Shown here: positions 22,593 to 33,436 of the stretch, piece after piece
How the letters are laid out: each line of letters opens with the position of its first letter
Position numbering within the stretch: the first letter of the stretch is position 1
Assembly (NCBI RefSeq): GCF_001908105.1
Contig: NZ_MKGQ01000006.1
Location: 70,419-134,418 of the forward strand
Length of the DNA stretch: 64,000 bases
Reading direction: 5' to 3'
Source of the DNA: Xenorhabdus eapokensis
GTDB lineage: Bacteria; Pseudomonadota; Gammaproteobacteria; Enterobacterales; Enterobacteriaceae
Notes under the pieces: generated by a model
The model's database searches: none
The model's input: the letters and a program-made list of their open reading frames with translations, nothing else
What the model was told of the DNA's origin: nothing
Translations under genes and position numbers: made by a program

Positions 22593-23048
22593 CTATATAG
22601 ATTTATTGGCAGATGCAGATTTCCGGGCTGATTGACATGCTTTGCGCTCACTGGATTCGCGCTCTTGAATGATTTTTGCTGTTTCATCTATGGCGGGAAG
22701 AGGAAATCCCATATCATCATAGGCACCAAAACCAATTAAACGATAACTGTTTAGCGGAGTATTTATTGGGATACGAAATTCTTTTTTCTCCCCCGATGCC
22801 AAGGGTTCAAATGAATACACTGTCAGCGTACCTGGTTCACATTTAGCATTAAGGGGTAAAACAGCCAGATAGCCCCCTGCCACAGGTTGGTCGCCTTTGT
22901 TTTGCAGTGTGCCGCCTACAAAGAATTTGTCGTTGGCTCCTAATCCCATATGGAATAACAAATGTGCTTCCCCTTTTGCCCATAATGCAGGGGAAAACAG
23001 GCTGCCTGCCATTAATATTGCGCTGTATGTGTAACCACGCCATTTCAT
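22593..23048 (-). CDS. secreted protein of unknown family, partner of the lipase gene
   Basis: 151 residues. An N-terminal signal peptide is visible (MKWRGYTYSAILMAGSLFSPALWA, cleavage after LWA), so the product should enter the periplasm. The mature part looks beta-rich (FFVGGTLQNKGDQPVAGGYLAVLPL, GTLTVYSFEPLASGEKKEFRIP, a pattern of an immunoglobulin-like or transthyretin-like fold) with two cysteines and a charged, Ser/Ala/Lys-rich tail. I do not recognise the family. It starts 35 bp after the lipase stop on the same strand with AGGAGC, so the two form an operon. A periplasmic antagonist or chaperone of the lipase is the natural guess from context. Confidence 0.7.
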   Translation of the reverse strand: MKWRGYTYSAILMAGSLFSPALWAKGEAHLLFHMGLGANDKFFVGGTLQNKGDQPVAGGYLAVLPLNAKCEPGTLTVYSFEPLASGEKKEFRIPINTPLNSYRLIGFGAYDDMGFPLPAIDETAKIIQERESSERKACQSARKSASANKSI

Positions 23049-23083
23049 CTTTATGCTCCTGTTTGTCGATGATGAGTTCCCAA

Positions 23084-23956
23084 CTATAAATTAATACAAG
23101 AATCAATATCACCGTATTTTGTGACTCTTTTGAACACATCTAAATCTAATCTGGCAATGTAGTCGATTAAATAGTGGCTACATAACGGCCCATCTGAAAT
23201 ATCTAAATTGGTTTGAGGTTTAAACTCGTTGATATAGTCCAATGAGGCATATCCCAGAATTTTAGGGGGCAGATGAGGTATGACATCATCGATATAGTTG
23301 AACACTGCAAAATTGCTAAAGTTTTGGGTGACGTGTTTGGAAAATTCTCCGTTTCCTGGCCTTGGGCAGGCAAATAAACAGGCCGAGTGATCGGCGGTTA
23401 TAGGGCCAATTTCATACATCAGATAGGATGCAATTGCTGCGCCAAGGCTGTAACCGACTATCGTGAATTGATTATTTATCCCTAGAAATTGGCTAATCGC
23501 TTCAGCTAATTTGAGATTGCTGTAATCACGGTGAGATTCAGGCTCAATAGTAATCAGCTTCATTGAGTCATAGATGCTAAAAAACCCCATACTGACTTCT
23601 ATCTTGGGGAAACGGGTCCACGGTGATGTAAAGTTAATCAGTCCATTATGGACATTTTCTAGCAAAATGGTGGGATCGGTTCCACGTATAGCAATAATAT
23701 GCTCCTTTGGAGAATGGTTTTTTTCTGTCACTTTTTTTGCCACATAGCCAAAACAGACATGATCGGGCAATTCACCTTTTCTGGGTGTTACTGAGAAAGA
23801 CAGATCATTGGCTGAAAGATACGCGATAACTCTCCATCCATCTTGTTCAATGCGCGGATCGGCTGGGGGAGTTGGGTTATTGTAGTACTGTTCATTCATT
23901 TTCGCTGCATATAACACGAATGCCGCAAAATTGGCGGCCTCTCTGTATGTATACAT
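23084..23956 (-). CDS. class 3 (alpha/beta hydrolase) lipase
   Basis: 290 residues, without a signal peptide. Lipase_3 features: HIIAIRGTDP with the oxyanion region, the nucleophile elbow TIVGYSLGAAIASYLM (GxSxG), ACPRPGNGEFS after it, catalytic Asp in FNYIDDVIPHLP and a late His in SHYLIDY. The order Ser-Asp-His fits the fungal-lipase fold. Substrate (triglyceride or phospholipid) is not decidable. Photorhabdus has related lipases (Pdl) linked to toxin secretion and encoded with neutralising partners. Start ATG at 23956 follows GAGGCACC. First gene of a two-gene unit with the secreted protein downstream. Confidence 0.8.
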   Translation of the reverse strand: MYTYREAANFAAFVLYAAKMNEQYYNNPTPPADPRIEQDGWRVIAYLSANDLSFSVTPRKGELPDHVCFGYVAKKVTEKNHSPKEHIIAIRGTDPTILLENVHNGLINFTSPWTRFPKIEVSMGFFSIYDSMKLITIEPESHRDYSNLKLAEAISQFLGINNQFTIVGYSLGAAIASYLMYEIGPITADHSACLFACPRPGNGEFSKHVTQNFSNFAVFNYIDDVIPHLPPKILGYASLDYINEFKPQTNLDISDGPLCSHYLIDYIARLDLDVFKRVTKYGDIDSCINL

Positions 23957-24338
23957 AGGTGCCTCTTTTGTTTGTTCTTTGTTGTTGAGGAAATGAGTTA
24001 TTGAAATGTTTATTTGATGTAATTTAAGTGTATGCCATTTTATCGGATTTTCTGGATTAAGGAATATACAGATTGATTGATATTTTATTTAGATTGCAAT
24101 GAAATTATTATTGTGAGGAGCTTATTTCCAATAACTCACTGTTATTAGAGTTTATTTATTATTAAATGATAAATAAATGAATTGGCAGTAAGTTTTAATT
24201 TATCAATATCGAATTAATTAATTCTCTTTGGTTATATGTAGTTTTCTTTTGTTCTTTCAAATTGATTGCTATGCAGCGTTATCCTTTCCCAATCTGAAAG
24301 TGTTATTTGCAAATTTTACCGATTATCAAGAGGCAAAT
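23957..24338. other. divergent intergenic region, lipase operon / CBS operon
   Basis: 382 bp, very AT-rich, between two divergent starts. It must hold promoters for both. An ORF extension of the CBS frame from 24228 has no ribosome site or family match. No operator recognised. Confidence 0.45.
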
Positions 24339-25709
24339 ATGGCAGCACCACGTTCGGTTCTTGAACTTATAGGGAATACACCGCTATTGGAATTGACGCA
24401 TCTGGATACAGGCCCATGCCAGCTATTCATTAAGTTAGAAAATCAGAATCCTGGCGGGTCGATTAAAGATCGTGTTGCACTTTCAATGATTGAGCAGGCA
24501 GAAAAACAGGGATGGTTAAAGCCAGGGGGCACTATCATTGAAGCCACGGCAGGTAATACGGGAATTGGGTTGGCGTTGGTTGCCGCCATGAAGGGCTATA
24601 AACTCATTTTGGTTGTACCTGATAAGATGAGCAGGGAAAAAATTTATCACCTGCGAGCGCTGGGAACCGATGTCCGCCTGACACGCTCTGATGTCGGCAA
24701 AGGGCATCCAGAATATTACCAGGATTATGCTCTGCGTCTGTCGAAAGAAATCAGCGGGGCTTATTATATTGATCAATTCAATAATCCTGCAAACTCAGCC
24801 GCGCATTTTGCTACCACGGGGCCGGAGATTTGGCAGCAGATGAAGCAGCATGTCGATGCTATGGTCGTGGGTGTTGGCTCTGGCGGAACTCTGGGTGGCT
24901 TGAGCCAGTATTTTAAGGAAGTTTCCCCTCATACGGAATTTGTTCTCGCAGATCCTAAAGGTTCTATTCTTGCCGATTATGTTGAGCATGGTCACTATGA
25001 CGAAGCGGGTAGTTGGTTTGTGGAAGGTATCGGAGAAGATTTTGTCCCGCCTCTTGGGGATTTTTCTCAGGTTCACCATGCTTATCGGATTACCGATGCA
25101 GAAGCGTTTACCTGCGCCCGTGATTTACTACTGACAGAAGGGATTCTGGCTGGTTCTTCTTCAGGCACATTGTTAGCGGCGGCGCTACGTTATTGTCGAG
25201 CACAGACAACGCCAAAACGTGTAGTGACGTTAGCTTGTGACAGTGGTAACAAATATCTGTCGAAGATGTTTAATGATTACTGGTTATTGGAACAAGGGCT
25301 TCGTTCACAACCACAAGAAAATAATTTGAGCGACTATATTACTTATCGCTATCAGGATGGCGCGACGGTTTCGGTTTCTCCGCAAGATACCTTGCAGATC
25401 GCTTATAGCCGCATGCGTCTGTATGACATTTCACAGTTACCTGTGATCGAGAATGATCAAGTTGTCGGGCTTATTGATGAATGGGATCTCATGCATACGA
25501 TTCAGGCCAATTCACGTCATTTCTCGTTGCCTGTTACTGAAGCGATGACCAATCAGGTTCATACACTCAATAAAAAAGCGTCATTGGCGCAGTTAATTGC
25601 TACCTTTGATGCTGGTCATGTGGCTCTGATTGTTGATGATGACAATCATTTCCTGGGGCTTGTTACTCGTACCGATGTATTGAACGCATGGCGTCAACAA
25701 CTCAATTGA
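24339..25709 (+). CDS. cystathionine beta-synthase (PLP domain plus two CBS domains)
   Basis: 456 residues. Condenses serine and homocysteine to cystathionine. The PLP fold-type II domain starts RSVLELIGNTPLLEL; the PLP lysine is in NPGGSIKDRVA; the phosphate-binding ATAGNTGIGLALVAA and GSGGTLGG loops follow, and TEGILAGSSSGTLLAAAL is typical. From about residue 330 there are two tandem CBS motifs (TVSVSPQDTLQIAYSRMRLYDISQLPVIE and VHTLNKKASLAQLIATFDAGHVALIVDDD), an architecture of CBS rather than of CysK/CysM. The ATG at 24339 has AAGAGG. It is followed 20 bp later by cystathionine gamma-lyase, so the pair makes cysteine from homocysteine. Confidence 0.88.
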   Translation: MAAPRSVLELIGNTPLLELTHLDTGPCQLFIKLENQNPGGSIKDRVALSMIEQAEKQGWLKPGGTIIEATAGNTGIGLALVAAMKGYKLILVVPDKMSREKIYHLRALGTDVRLTRSDVGKGHPEYYQDYALRLSKEISGAYYIDQFNNPANSAAHFATTGPEIWQQMKQHVDAMVVGVGSGGTLGGLSQYFKEVSPHTEFVLADPKGSILADYVEHGHYDEAGSWFVEGIGEDFVPPLGDFSQVHHAYRITDAEAFTCARDLLLTEGILAGSSSGTLLAAALRYCRAQTTPKRVVTLACDSGNKYLSKMFNDYWLLEQGLRSQPQENNLSDYITYRYQDGATVSVSPQDTLQIAYSRMRLYDISQLPVIENDQVVGLIDEWDLMHTIQANSRHFSLPVTEAMTNQVHTLNKKASLAQLIATFDAGHVALIVDDDNHFLGLVTRTDVLNAWRQQLN

Positions 25710-25729
25710 TCTCTTTCAGGAATAAATTA

Positions 25730-26911
25730 ATGGCTAAATTTGATAAGACTAAGAATAAGATTAAATTTGATACACAAAGCGTTCATGCTGGTTATGTCCC
25801 TGATCACACGGGGGCTGTGATGCCCGCCATCTATGCGACATCAACTTATGCTCAGCCTGCACCTGGTCAGCACACGGGATATGAATATTCCCGTAGTGGA
25901 AACCCGACGCGTGATGTCTTAGAGCGTGCGATTGCAGAATTGGAGAATGGAACACGTGGTTATGCTTTTGGCTCTGGTCTGGCAGCCAGTTCGACCATTC
26001 TGGAGCTACTTGATAAAGACAGCCATATCATTGCGGTGGACGATCTCTATGGTGGGACTTACCGACTACTGGAAAAAGTGCGGCGCCGGACGACGGGTCT
26101 GAGAGTGACTTATATTGAAGCAGGGGATACTGCGGCATTGGAAGCAGCAATTGAGCCTGATACTAAAATGATTTGGGTAGAAACTCCTACTAATCCACTA
26201 TTGAAATTGGCTGATTTAGCGGCGATTGCACGAATTACCAAGCGGCATAATATTATCAGCGTGGCAGATAACACGTTTGCTTCCCCTTATATTCAGCGTC
26301 CGCTTGATTTGGGTTTTGATATTGTTGTGCACTCTGCAACTAAGTATCTGAATGGTCATTCTGATGTTGTTGCTGGCCTTGCGGTGGTGGGCAATAACGC
26401 AGAGTTAGCCGAGCAAGTTGCTTTCCTGCAAAATTCCATTGGTGGCATTCTTGATCCGTTCAGCAGTTTCCTTGTTCTGCGTGGCATTCGGACATTAGCG
26501 CTGCGTATGGAGCGCCATATTGACAGCGCAGAGAAGATTGCACATTGGCTCGAACAACAACCACAAGTTGAGAAAGTGTATTATCCTGGCCTTGTTTCTC
26601 ATCCACAGCATGAATTGGCAAAGCGTCAGATGCGGGGTTTTGGTGGCATGATCTCTATCGTGCTGAAAGAAAATGAAGACTATACGCGTCGGGTTATTAA
26701 GGCACTGCAACTGTTCACATTGGCGGAAAGTTTAGGGGGAGTGGAAAGTTTAATTGGCCAGCCATTTACGATGACCCATGCTTCTATTCCTCTGGAAAAG
26801 CGTCTGGCCGCTGGAATTACGCCACAACTGCTTCGTATTTCTGTCGGTATTGAAAATGCAGATGATTTGATAGCGGATCTGTCTCAGGCATTTGAAAATG
26901 CGAGTTTATAA
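25730..26911 (+). CDS. cystathionine gamma-lyase (Cys/Met metabolism PLP enzyme)
   Basis: 393 residues. Fold-type I PLP enzyme of the MetB/MetC/CGL family: DTQSVHAG, the YSRSGNPTRDVLE loop, AFGSGLAASSTI, VADNTFASPYIQRPL and the PLP lysine in HSATKYLNGHSDV. The SLGGVESLIGQPFTMTHASIP stretch is typical of gamma-lyases and gamma-synthases. Its tight linkage to a cystathionine beta-synthase argues for the lyase reaction, cystathionine to cysteine, 2-oxobutyrate and ammonia. Start ATG at 25730 after CAGGA; an upstream in-frame start at 25688 overlaps the CBS gene. A terminator follows. MetB-like activity cannot be excluded. Confidence 0.85.
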   Translation: MAKFDKTKNKIKFDTQSVHAGYVPDHTGAVMPAIYATSTYAQPAPGQHTGYEYSRSGNPTRDVLERAIAELENGTRGYAFGSGLAASSTILELLDKDSHIIAVDDLYGGTYRLLEKVRRRTTGLRVTYIEAGDTAALEAAIEPDTKMIWVETPTNPLLKLADLAAIARITKRHNIISVADNTFASPYIQRPLDLGFDIVVHSATKYLNGHSDVVAGLAVVGNNAELAEQVAFLQNSIGGILDPFSSFLVLRGIRTLALRMERHIDSAEKIAHWLEQQPQVEKVYYPGLVSHPQHELAKRQMRGFGGMISIVLKENEDYTRRVIKALQLFTLAESLGGVESLIGQPFTMTHASIPLEKRLAAGITPQLLRISVGIENADDLIADLSQAFENASL

Positions 26912-26967
26912 CAAGAAAATAAAATAAGAAAGTTAAGCTAATCAAAAATTAGGTTGTCACAAACATT

Positions 26968-27000
26968 ATGCCAATTGAGATTTTTCGGTTGGCATTTTTT
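26968..27000 (+). terminator. terminator of the CBS-CGL operon
   Basis: ATGCCAA (26968-26974) pairs with TTGGCAT (26989-26995), followed by six T within a TTTTTTATT run. Additional G-U pairs can extend the stem inward. Confidence 0.85.
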
Positions 27001-27117
27001 ATTATTTCATTAACGCATATTAATTTAATTTTTAGTGGTTATTTTTACTAAATTTGGTTTGCTAATTTATTGGAAAATTCAGTTTTTCAAAGCAAGCGAT
27101 TTTAATGATGAAAAGGA

Positions 27118-27381
27118 GTGGCGGATCAGGAGGGCTGTTTGTCAATACCGGGATATTACGCAGATATCGAGCGATTTGAAAAAGTGAAGATAGAAGCATT
27201 TGATCGGTTTGGTAAACCAATGACGATCGAAAGCGAAGATTTTCTGTCAATTGTTATGCAGCATGAAATTGACCATTTACATGGCATTATATTTATCGAC
27301 AGGGTGGGCAACACTCAGTTTGATTTTTACAAAAAGAAATGGCGAGCTAATAACGGCGCTGTAAAGTTTTTTTTCAAATAA
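27118..27381 (+). pseudogene. def: peptide deformylase remnant (C-terminal half only)
   Basis: 87 codons matching only the C-terminal half of a peptide deformylase: motif 2 DQEGCLSIPGYYADIERFEKV and motif 3 IVMQHEIDHLHGIIF, which supply the metal ligands Cys, His, His. Motif 1 (GLAAPQVG-type, with the catalytic glutamine) and the preceding 80 or so residues are missing; a stop codon sits at 27109-27111 just upstream in frame. The 27118 GTG touches an AAAAGGAG run, so expression of a short product is conceivable but it could not form the active site. Its last 55 nt overlap the 3' end of mutH on the other strand. It is probably what is left of a second def copy. Confidence 0.8.
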
Positions 27382-28007
27382 AAACCTCTGGGCAACGTCA
27401 TAATTGGTTGGCCGTATTCTCCTGTTGCTTCCGTCAATGCTCGGCTATTGGCAGCTTTGGGGCGCAATTGTAACACTTCACCATGACGGGCAGTAATGCT
27501 CTCGACTTTGCCTAATACAATGAGATCCATAAGCTCTTCCCAATCGCGTCTCAACAACTCTTCTTCAATCGCATTCGGGCTCCACAGCAACGGCGAACCC
27601 ACACGGCGTTCAGAAAGTGGAATACTTCTTTCCCCCTCAACGGGTATCCACAGGACACGGGATAATTTACGCCTGACGTGGCAGTTTTCCCAGGTGATGC
27701 CGCTATTACCGGTTAAAGGAGCAACACAGACAAAGGTAGTTTCTAATGGATAACCTTTACTATCCACAGGGATAGTTTTCAATTCGATACCGATATGTTC
27801 AAAATCTTGTTCAGGTTTACTACCCGCACTTGCCCCTAAATAGTATTCAAGCAACATACCAACCCAACCTTTATCGCGTTTTAAATTGGGGGGAATGGAG
27901 AGTTTGGCCAGTGCAGCTAGTTCACCCATAGATAAGCCCGCCAAAGAATGGGCACGATTGAATAGTTGTTGTTCGTTTTCAGGTGGTATCGGAGGTGTAA
28001 AGTACAT
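27327..28007 (-). CDS. mutH: DNA mismatch repair endonuclease MutH
   Basis: 226 residues (E. coli 229). Nicks the unmethylated strand at hemimethylated GATC during mismatch repair with MutS and MutL. Active-site pattern of the PD-(D/E)xK fold: [29 protein letters not shown], then [10 protein letters not shown] (Asp-x-Glu-x-Lys group), and the DNA-binding [11 protein letters not shown] and C-terminal [20 protein letters not shown]. No ribosome site is evident before the ATG at 28007. The gene is adjacent to a deformylase remnant, and upstream is a long gap with DnaA boxes, as beside E. coli mutH. Confidence 0.97.
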   Translation of the reverse strand: MYFTPPIPPENEQQLFNRAHSLAGLSMGELAALAKLSIPPNLKRDKGWVGMLLEYYLGASAGSKPEQDFEHIGIELKTIPVDSKGYPLETTFVCVAPLTGNSGITWENCHVRRKLSRVLWIPVEGERSIPLSERRVGSPLLWSPNAIEEELLRRDWEELMDLIVLGKVESITARHGEVLQLRPKAANSRALTEATGEYGQPIMTLPRGFYLKKNFTAPLLARHFFL

Positions 28008-28780
28008 GTTATAGAGTATATTTTTTACTGGTCAAAAAATGTTCGCACGGATTGCGTAAAATCATTATTAATTTATCATTAGCCTGAACTCTTTGATAAT
28101 AGCATGATATAAAAGATCTTTTCATGGTTATTTCCTGCATTAAAAATAGACTCGTTATGATTGTTCACCTGTTCCCAAAGATAATAAACAGGATCTTACA
28201 CCATGTTATCCACAGATTTATGGGATAAGTGATAAAAAGTGAGATCACTGGTTTGATTTACAGCGCTAATGAATGATGTTTTCTACAAAGATAGGCGATT
28301 TTTGTTTAACTAAAAGGCATATCCTGTGGATAAAATCATCTATGGTTAATGTTTGCTCAGTATGAGGAGGTCTAAAAATTTTCATCAGTGATATGCCATG
28401 TCAAAAGGGGTATAAAATATATTAATATATTGAAAAATAATAAATATCCATTTACTCCTATAGAGAGTGTAAAAATATGTAATAAAAGTATACCCGTTTT
28501 ACCCCGCTCTTTTTCACATACATATCCACAGAAAAAGTGAATAAAATGGTTCTGGCCAGACAATAAATGTTTATAACTTTAGCTTTTCCTGTGAATTATC
28601 CGTCTGGAGACGTAATCCACGCAGATTTAACATCAACCCATCCAAAAGTGTTCATTTTTGCTCCTCACACGATGCGTTTATCCCCATAATTTGCACCAGC
28701 CCCAATTTTTGGGGAGTCATGATATTTTTTACCAGCCAGTAAGCTATGTTACTGGCTTTTTTAAATGGCTATGTTTCCCT
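28008..28780. other. noncoding region with DnaA boxes, candidate DARS2-like element
   Basis: 773 bp without a credible gene between mutH and leuB. Two perfect DnaA boxes TTATCCACA are present in opposite orientations (28206-28214 plus, 28325-28333 minus) and two one-mismatch boxes (ATATCCACA 28522-28530, TTATCCCCA 28678-28686). A degenerate inverted copy (ATGGGATAA, 28220-28228) sits 5 bp after the first. In E. coli the DARS2 site, which regenerates ATP-DnaA, lies in the intergenic region next to mutH. Location and boxes fit; Fis and IHF sites were not identified with confidence. It is not oriC, since no mnmG/mioC/dnaA neighbours are present. Confidence 0.6.
28734..28762 (+). terminator. terminator-like hairpin, plus-strand orientation
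   Basis: AGCCAGTAA (28734-28742) pairs with TTACTGGCT (28749-28757), 6-nt loop, then six T from the stem end. It reads as a terminator only for plus-strand transcription, i.e. toward leuB antisense; on the minus strand the leuB transcript would meet the stem without U tract. A second hairpin CCCCAA/TTGGGG (28700-28714) lies just before it. Confidence 0.7.
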
Positions 28781-31515
<2,735 letters not shown>

Positions 31516-31576
31516 GTTGTGCTCCTGTTAATTAGTTTGGTAAATGGGATTTATTTATTTTTGAGCGCCGGCAGGT

Positions 31577-31606
31577 AAAAAAAACCCGCGCATGGCGCGG
31601 GTTTTT
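31577..31606 (-). terminator. leu operon attenuator
   Basis: Minus-strand stem CCCGCGC/GCGCGGG (31601-31595 with 31591-31585, 3-nt loop) followed by eight U (31584-31577). It lies between the leuL stop and leuA, as expected for ribosome-mediated attenuation. Confidence 0.9.
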
Positions 31607-31625
31607 ATGTCTGATGTAGGTTAAC

Positions 31626-31709
31626 TTATCCCTGTTTTTTACCTACCAGCATACCGCGCGCATTAAAGGCGATCATTAGTAGGCTTAGTAGAAGAACAGA
31701 ATGAATCAT
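31626..31709 (-). CDS. leuL: leu operon leader peptide
   Basis: 27 residues, MIHSVLLLSLLMIAFNARGM followed by LVGKKQG. Residues 6-11 are LLLSLL, using CTT CTA CTA AGC CTA CTA, four of the rare CTA codon, so ribosomes should stall when Leu-tRNA is short. The intact attenuator hairpin follows. Its end resembles the E. coli leader (AFIVRGRPVGG). A good AAAGG ribosome site precedes the ATG. Confidence 0.9.
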   Translation of the reverse strand: MIHSVLLLSLLMIAFNARGMLVGKKQG

Positions 31710-31763
31710 GTGAGCTAACCTTTGTAAATTTGTTAATTTAGTTTTAATTGTTAATGTATTTTA

Positions 31764-31792
31764 TAGATACTTTATCTAAAAAATAATGTCAA
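31764..31792 (-). promoter_or_regulatory. leuLAB promoter
   Basis: Minus-strand TTGACA (31792-31787) is a perfect -35; 17 bp on is TATCTA (31769-31764), a weak -10. It is 55 bp before the leuL ATG. E. coli leu also pairs a perfect -35 with a poor -10. Confidence 0.6.
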
Positions 31793-32382
31793 GCAGTATA
31801 AATACGAATTTAGCGTAGATTGTGCGAATTTTGGATTGTTTATTGAGCAATTGTTGAGTTGGGTGACTATTTTTTACATTTTTAGCGATGTTTTTATCTA
31901 TTTTTTGTATCAATATATGGAGTAAAATCCTGCCCTGATGGATAATAAATGAGATGCCTGTTATTTTATACAGTCAACCTTATTTCTCTGGAACAAGGAT
32001 AGATGGATGTTAACCACCGTGCTTTAGGTTAAGAAATCATAACCATATAGAATATTAATAAATTGTATTTTGATAGATTTGAATTTCATTATTGGCTAAT
32101 TGTTTGCGGTACAAGTCATTAGTGTAATTTTAGTTATTGCTATTTATATATAAAAAATTAATATTTATTCCTATAAAAATATTACGATTACGTAGATAAA
32201 AATGCATTGGTTATGCGTATTTTGGTTTTTGTACAAGAATGAATCTTGATTTATTTTCTAATAAATTTGGATAATTAATCTTATTAATGGATAAGGCTGT
32301 TTATGATATTGAGATTTTTTATTTAAATACAGTCAATATTCATATTTAATGAGGACACTGCTATGTTTAGTGGAGTGAAATA
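31793..32382. other. long AT-rich leuL-leuO divergent region
   Basis: 590 bp with no ORF. In E. coli the matching stretch carries the leuO promoter, LeuO binding sites and H-NS silencing DNA involved in the promoter relay with leu and ilvIH. The AT-richness here is compatible with H-NS binding; individual sites cannot be read off with confidence. Confidence 0.5.
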
Positions 32383-33309
32383 ATGACAGAAAAAAAAGAA
32401 TCGTGTGATATTCAATTGCGGGGTGTGGATCTTAATTTGCTGACTGTTTTTGATACTGTCATGCAAATGCAGAATATTACACGTGCAGCTCAGGCATTGG
32501 GAATGTCACAACCGGCTGTCAGTAATGCTGTATCGCGTTTGAAAACGATGTTCGGTGATGAGTTATTTGTTCGTTATGGTCGAGGTATTCAGCCAACGGC
32601 GAGGGCAAAACAGCTTTTTGGACCACTTAGGCAAGCACTGCAAATTGTTCATAATGAACTACCTGGCGTGGGATTTGATCCCAACAAGAGTACAAGGGTA
32701 TTTCATCTCTCTATTTGTAGTCCCCTTGATATTCGTTTAGCTGCTCAAATTGTTGGGCAGATAAAAAAACAGGCTTCTAATATCGAAATTGTCATTAAAA
32801 CACAAATTAATGATGATATTGAGAAGCAATTAAAGTATCAGGAAATAGAATTTGTTATCAGTTATAACCAATTGGAATGCCCTAATTTTCATAATTATTC
32901 TCTGTTTAATGATGAATTGGTTTTGGCTGTTTCTAAACATCATCCTAGAATTAGTAAGGAAATTACTCAGCAGCAATTGCAGGAAGAAAGACATGCCATC
33001 GTTGCATTGGATAACATAGATTCATTTAGTAAACCTTACTATGAAAATAATGAATTATTGCGTTCTATTTCTTATCAGGGAACGGATTTAAATAGCGTTC
33101 TTAATATTGTCTCTCAGACTTATTTAGTTGCCATAGTACCAAAATGGATGGTTGAACACTATTCCGAACAGCTAAATATCTGTTCAGTATCTTTGCCTAA
33201 TGGTCCGATTTTTCGTCCTTGTTATTTGATATGGCATGGTGCAATAGATCGGGATAAAGGCCATCAGTGGATGAAATCACTATTAAGTCATCTTGGTGAA
33301 CAAAAATAG
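32383..33309 (+). CDS. leuO: LysR-type regulator LeuO
   Basis: 308 residues (E. coli 314). N-terminal winged helix-turn-helix: RGVDLNLLTVFDTVMQMQNI, TRAAQALGMSQPAVSNAVSR, LKTMFGDELFVRYGRGIQPT; then a linker helix and a periplasmic-binding-like effector domain from about residue 100. The divergent position beside leuL is the same as in E. coli, which supports LeuO rather than another LysR regulator. LeuO counteracts H-NS silencing; in Xenorhabdus and Photorhabdus it also affects natural-product output. ATG at 32383 preceded by TGGAG. Confidence 0.92.
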   Translation: MTEKKESCDIQLRGVDLNLLTVFDTVMQMQNITRAAQALGMSQPAVSNAVSRLKTMFGDELFVRYGRGIQPTARAKQLFGPLRQALQIVHNELPGVGFDPNKSTRVFHLSICSPLDIRLAAQIVGQIKKQASNIEIVIKTQINDDIEKQLKYQEIEFVISYNQLECPNFHNYSLFNDELVLAVSKHHPRISKEITQQQLQEERHAIVALDNIDSFSKPYYENNELLRSISYQGTDLNSVLNIVSQTYLVAIVPKWMVEHYSEQLNICSVSLPNGPIFRPCYLIWHGAIDRDKGHQWMKSLLSHLGEQK

Positions 33310-33436
33310 ATCACAGTAAAGTAGAGCAGGGGAGAAGATATCAAAAATGGACTTCCCCCTTTTACCAGGAATGAGTAGACTGCGCGGAAATAGCTAACAT
33401 CTGTAAGCTGAAAAGTAGGTCATACACTTACTAAAG

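Noticed and set aside
28372..28563. 63-codon minus-strand ORF in the mutH-leuB gap
   Set aside because: No ribosome site, no family resemblance, low-complexity AT-rich context; treated as noncoding.
28008..28780. Replication origin oriC
   Set aside because: DnaA boxes are present, but there are few GATC sites, no 13-mer array was recognised and the flanks are mutH and leuB, not mnmG/mioC or dnaA.
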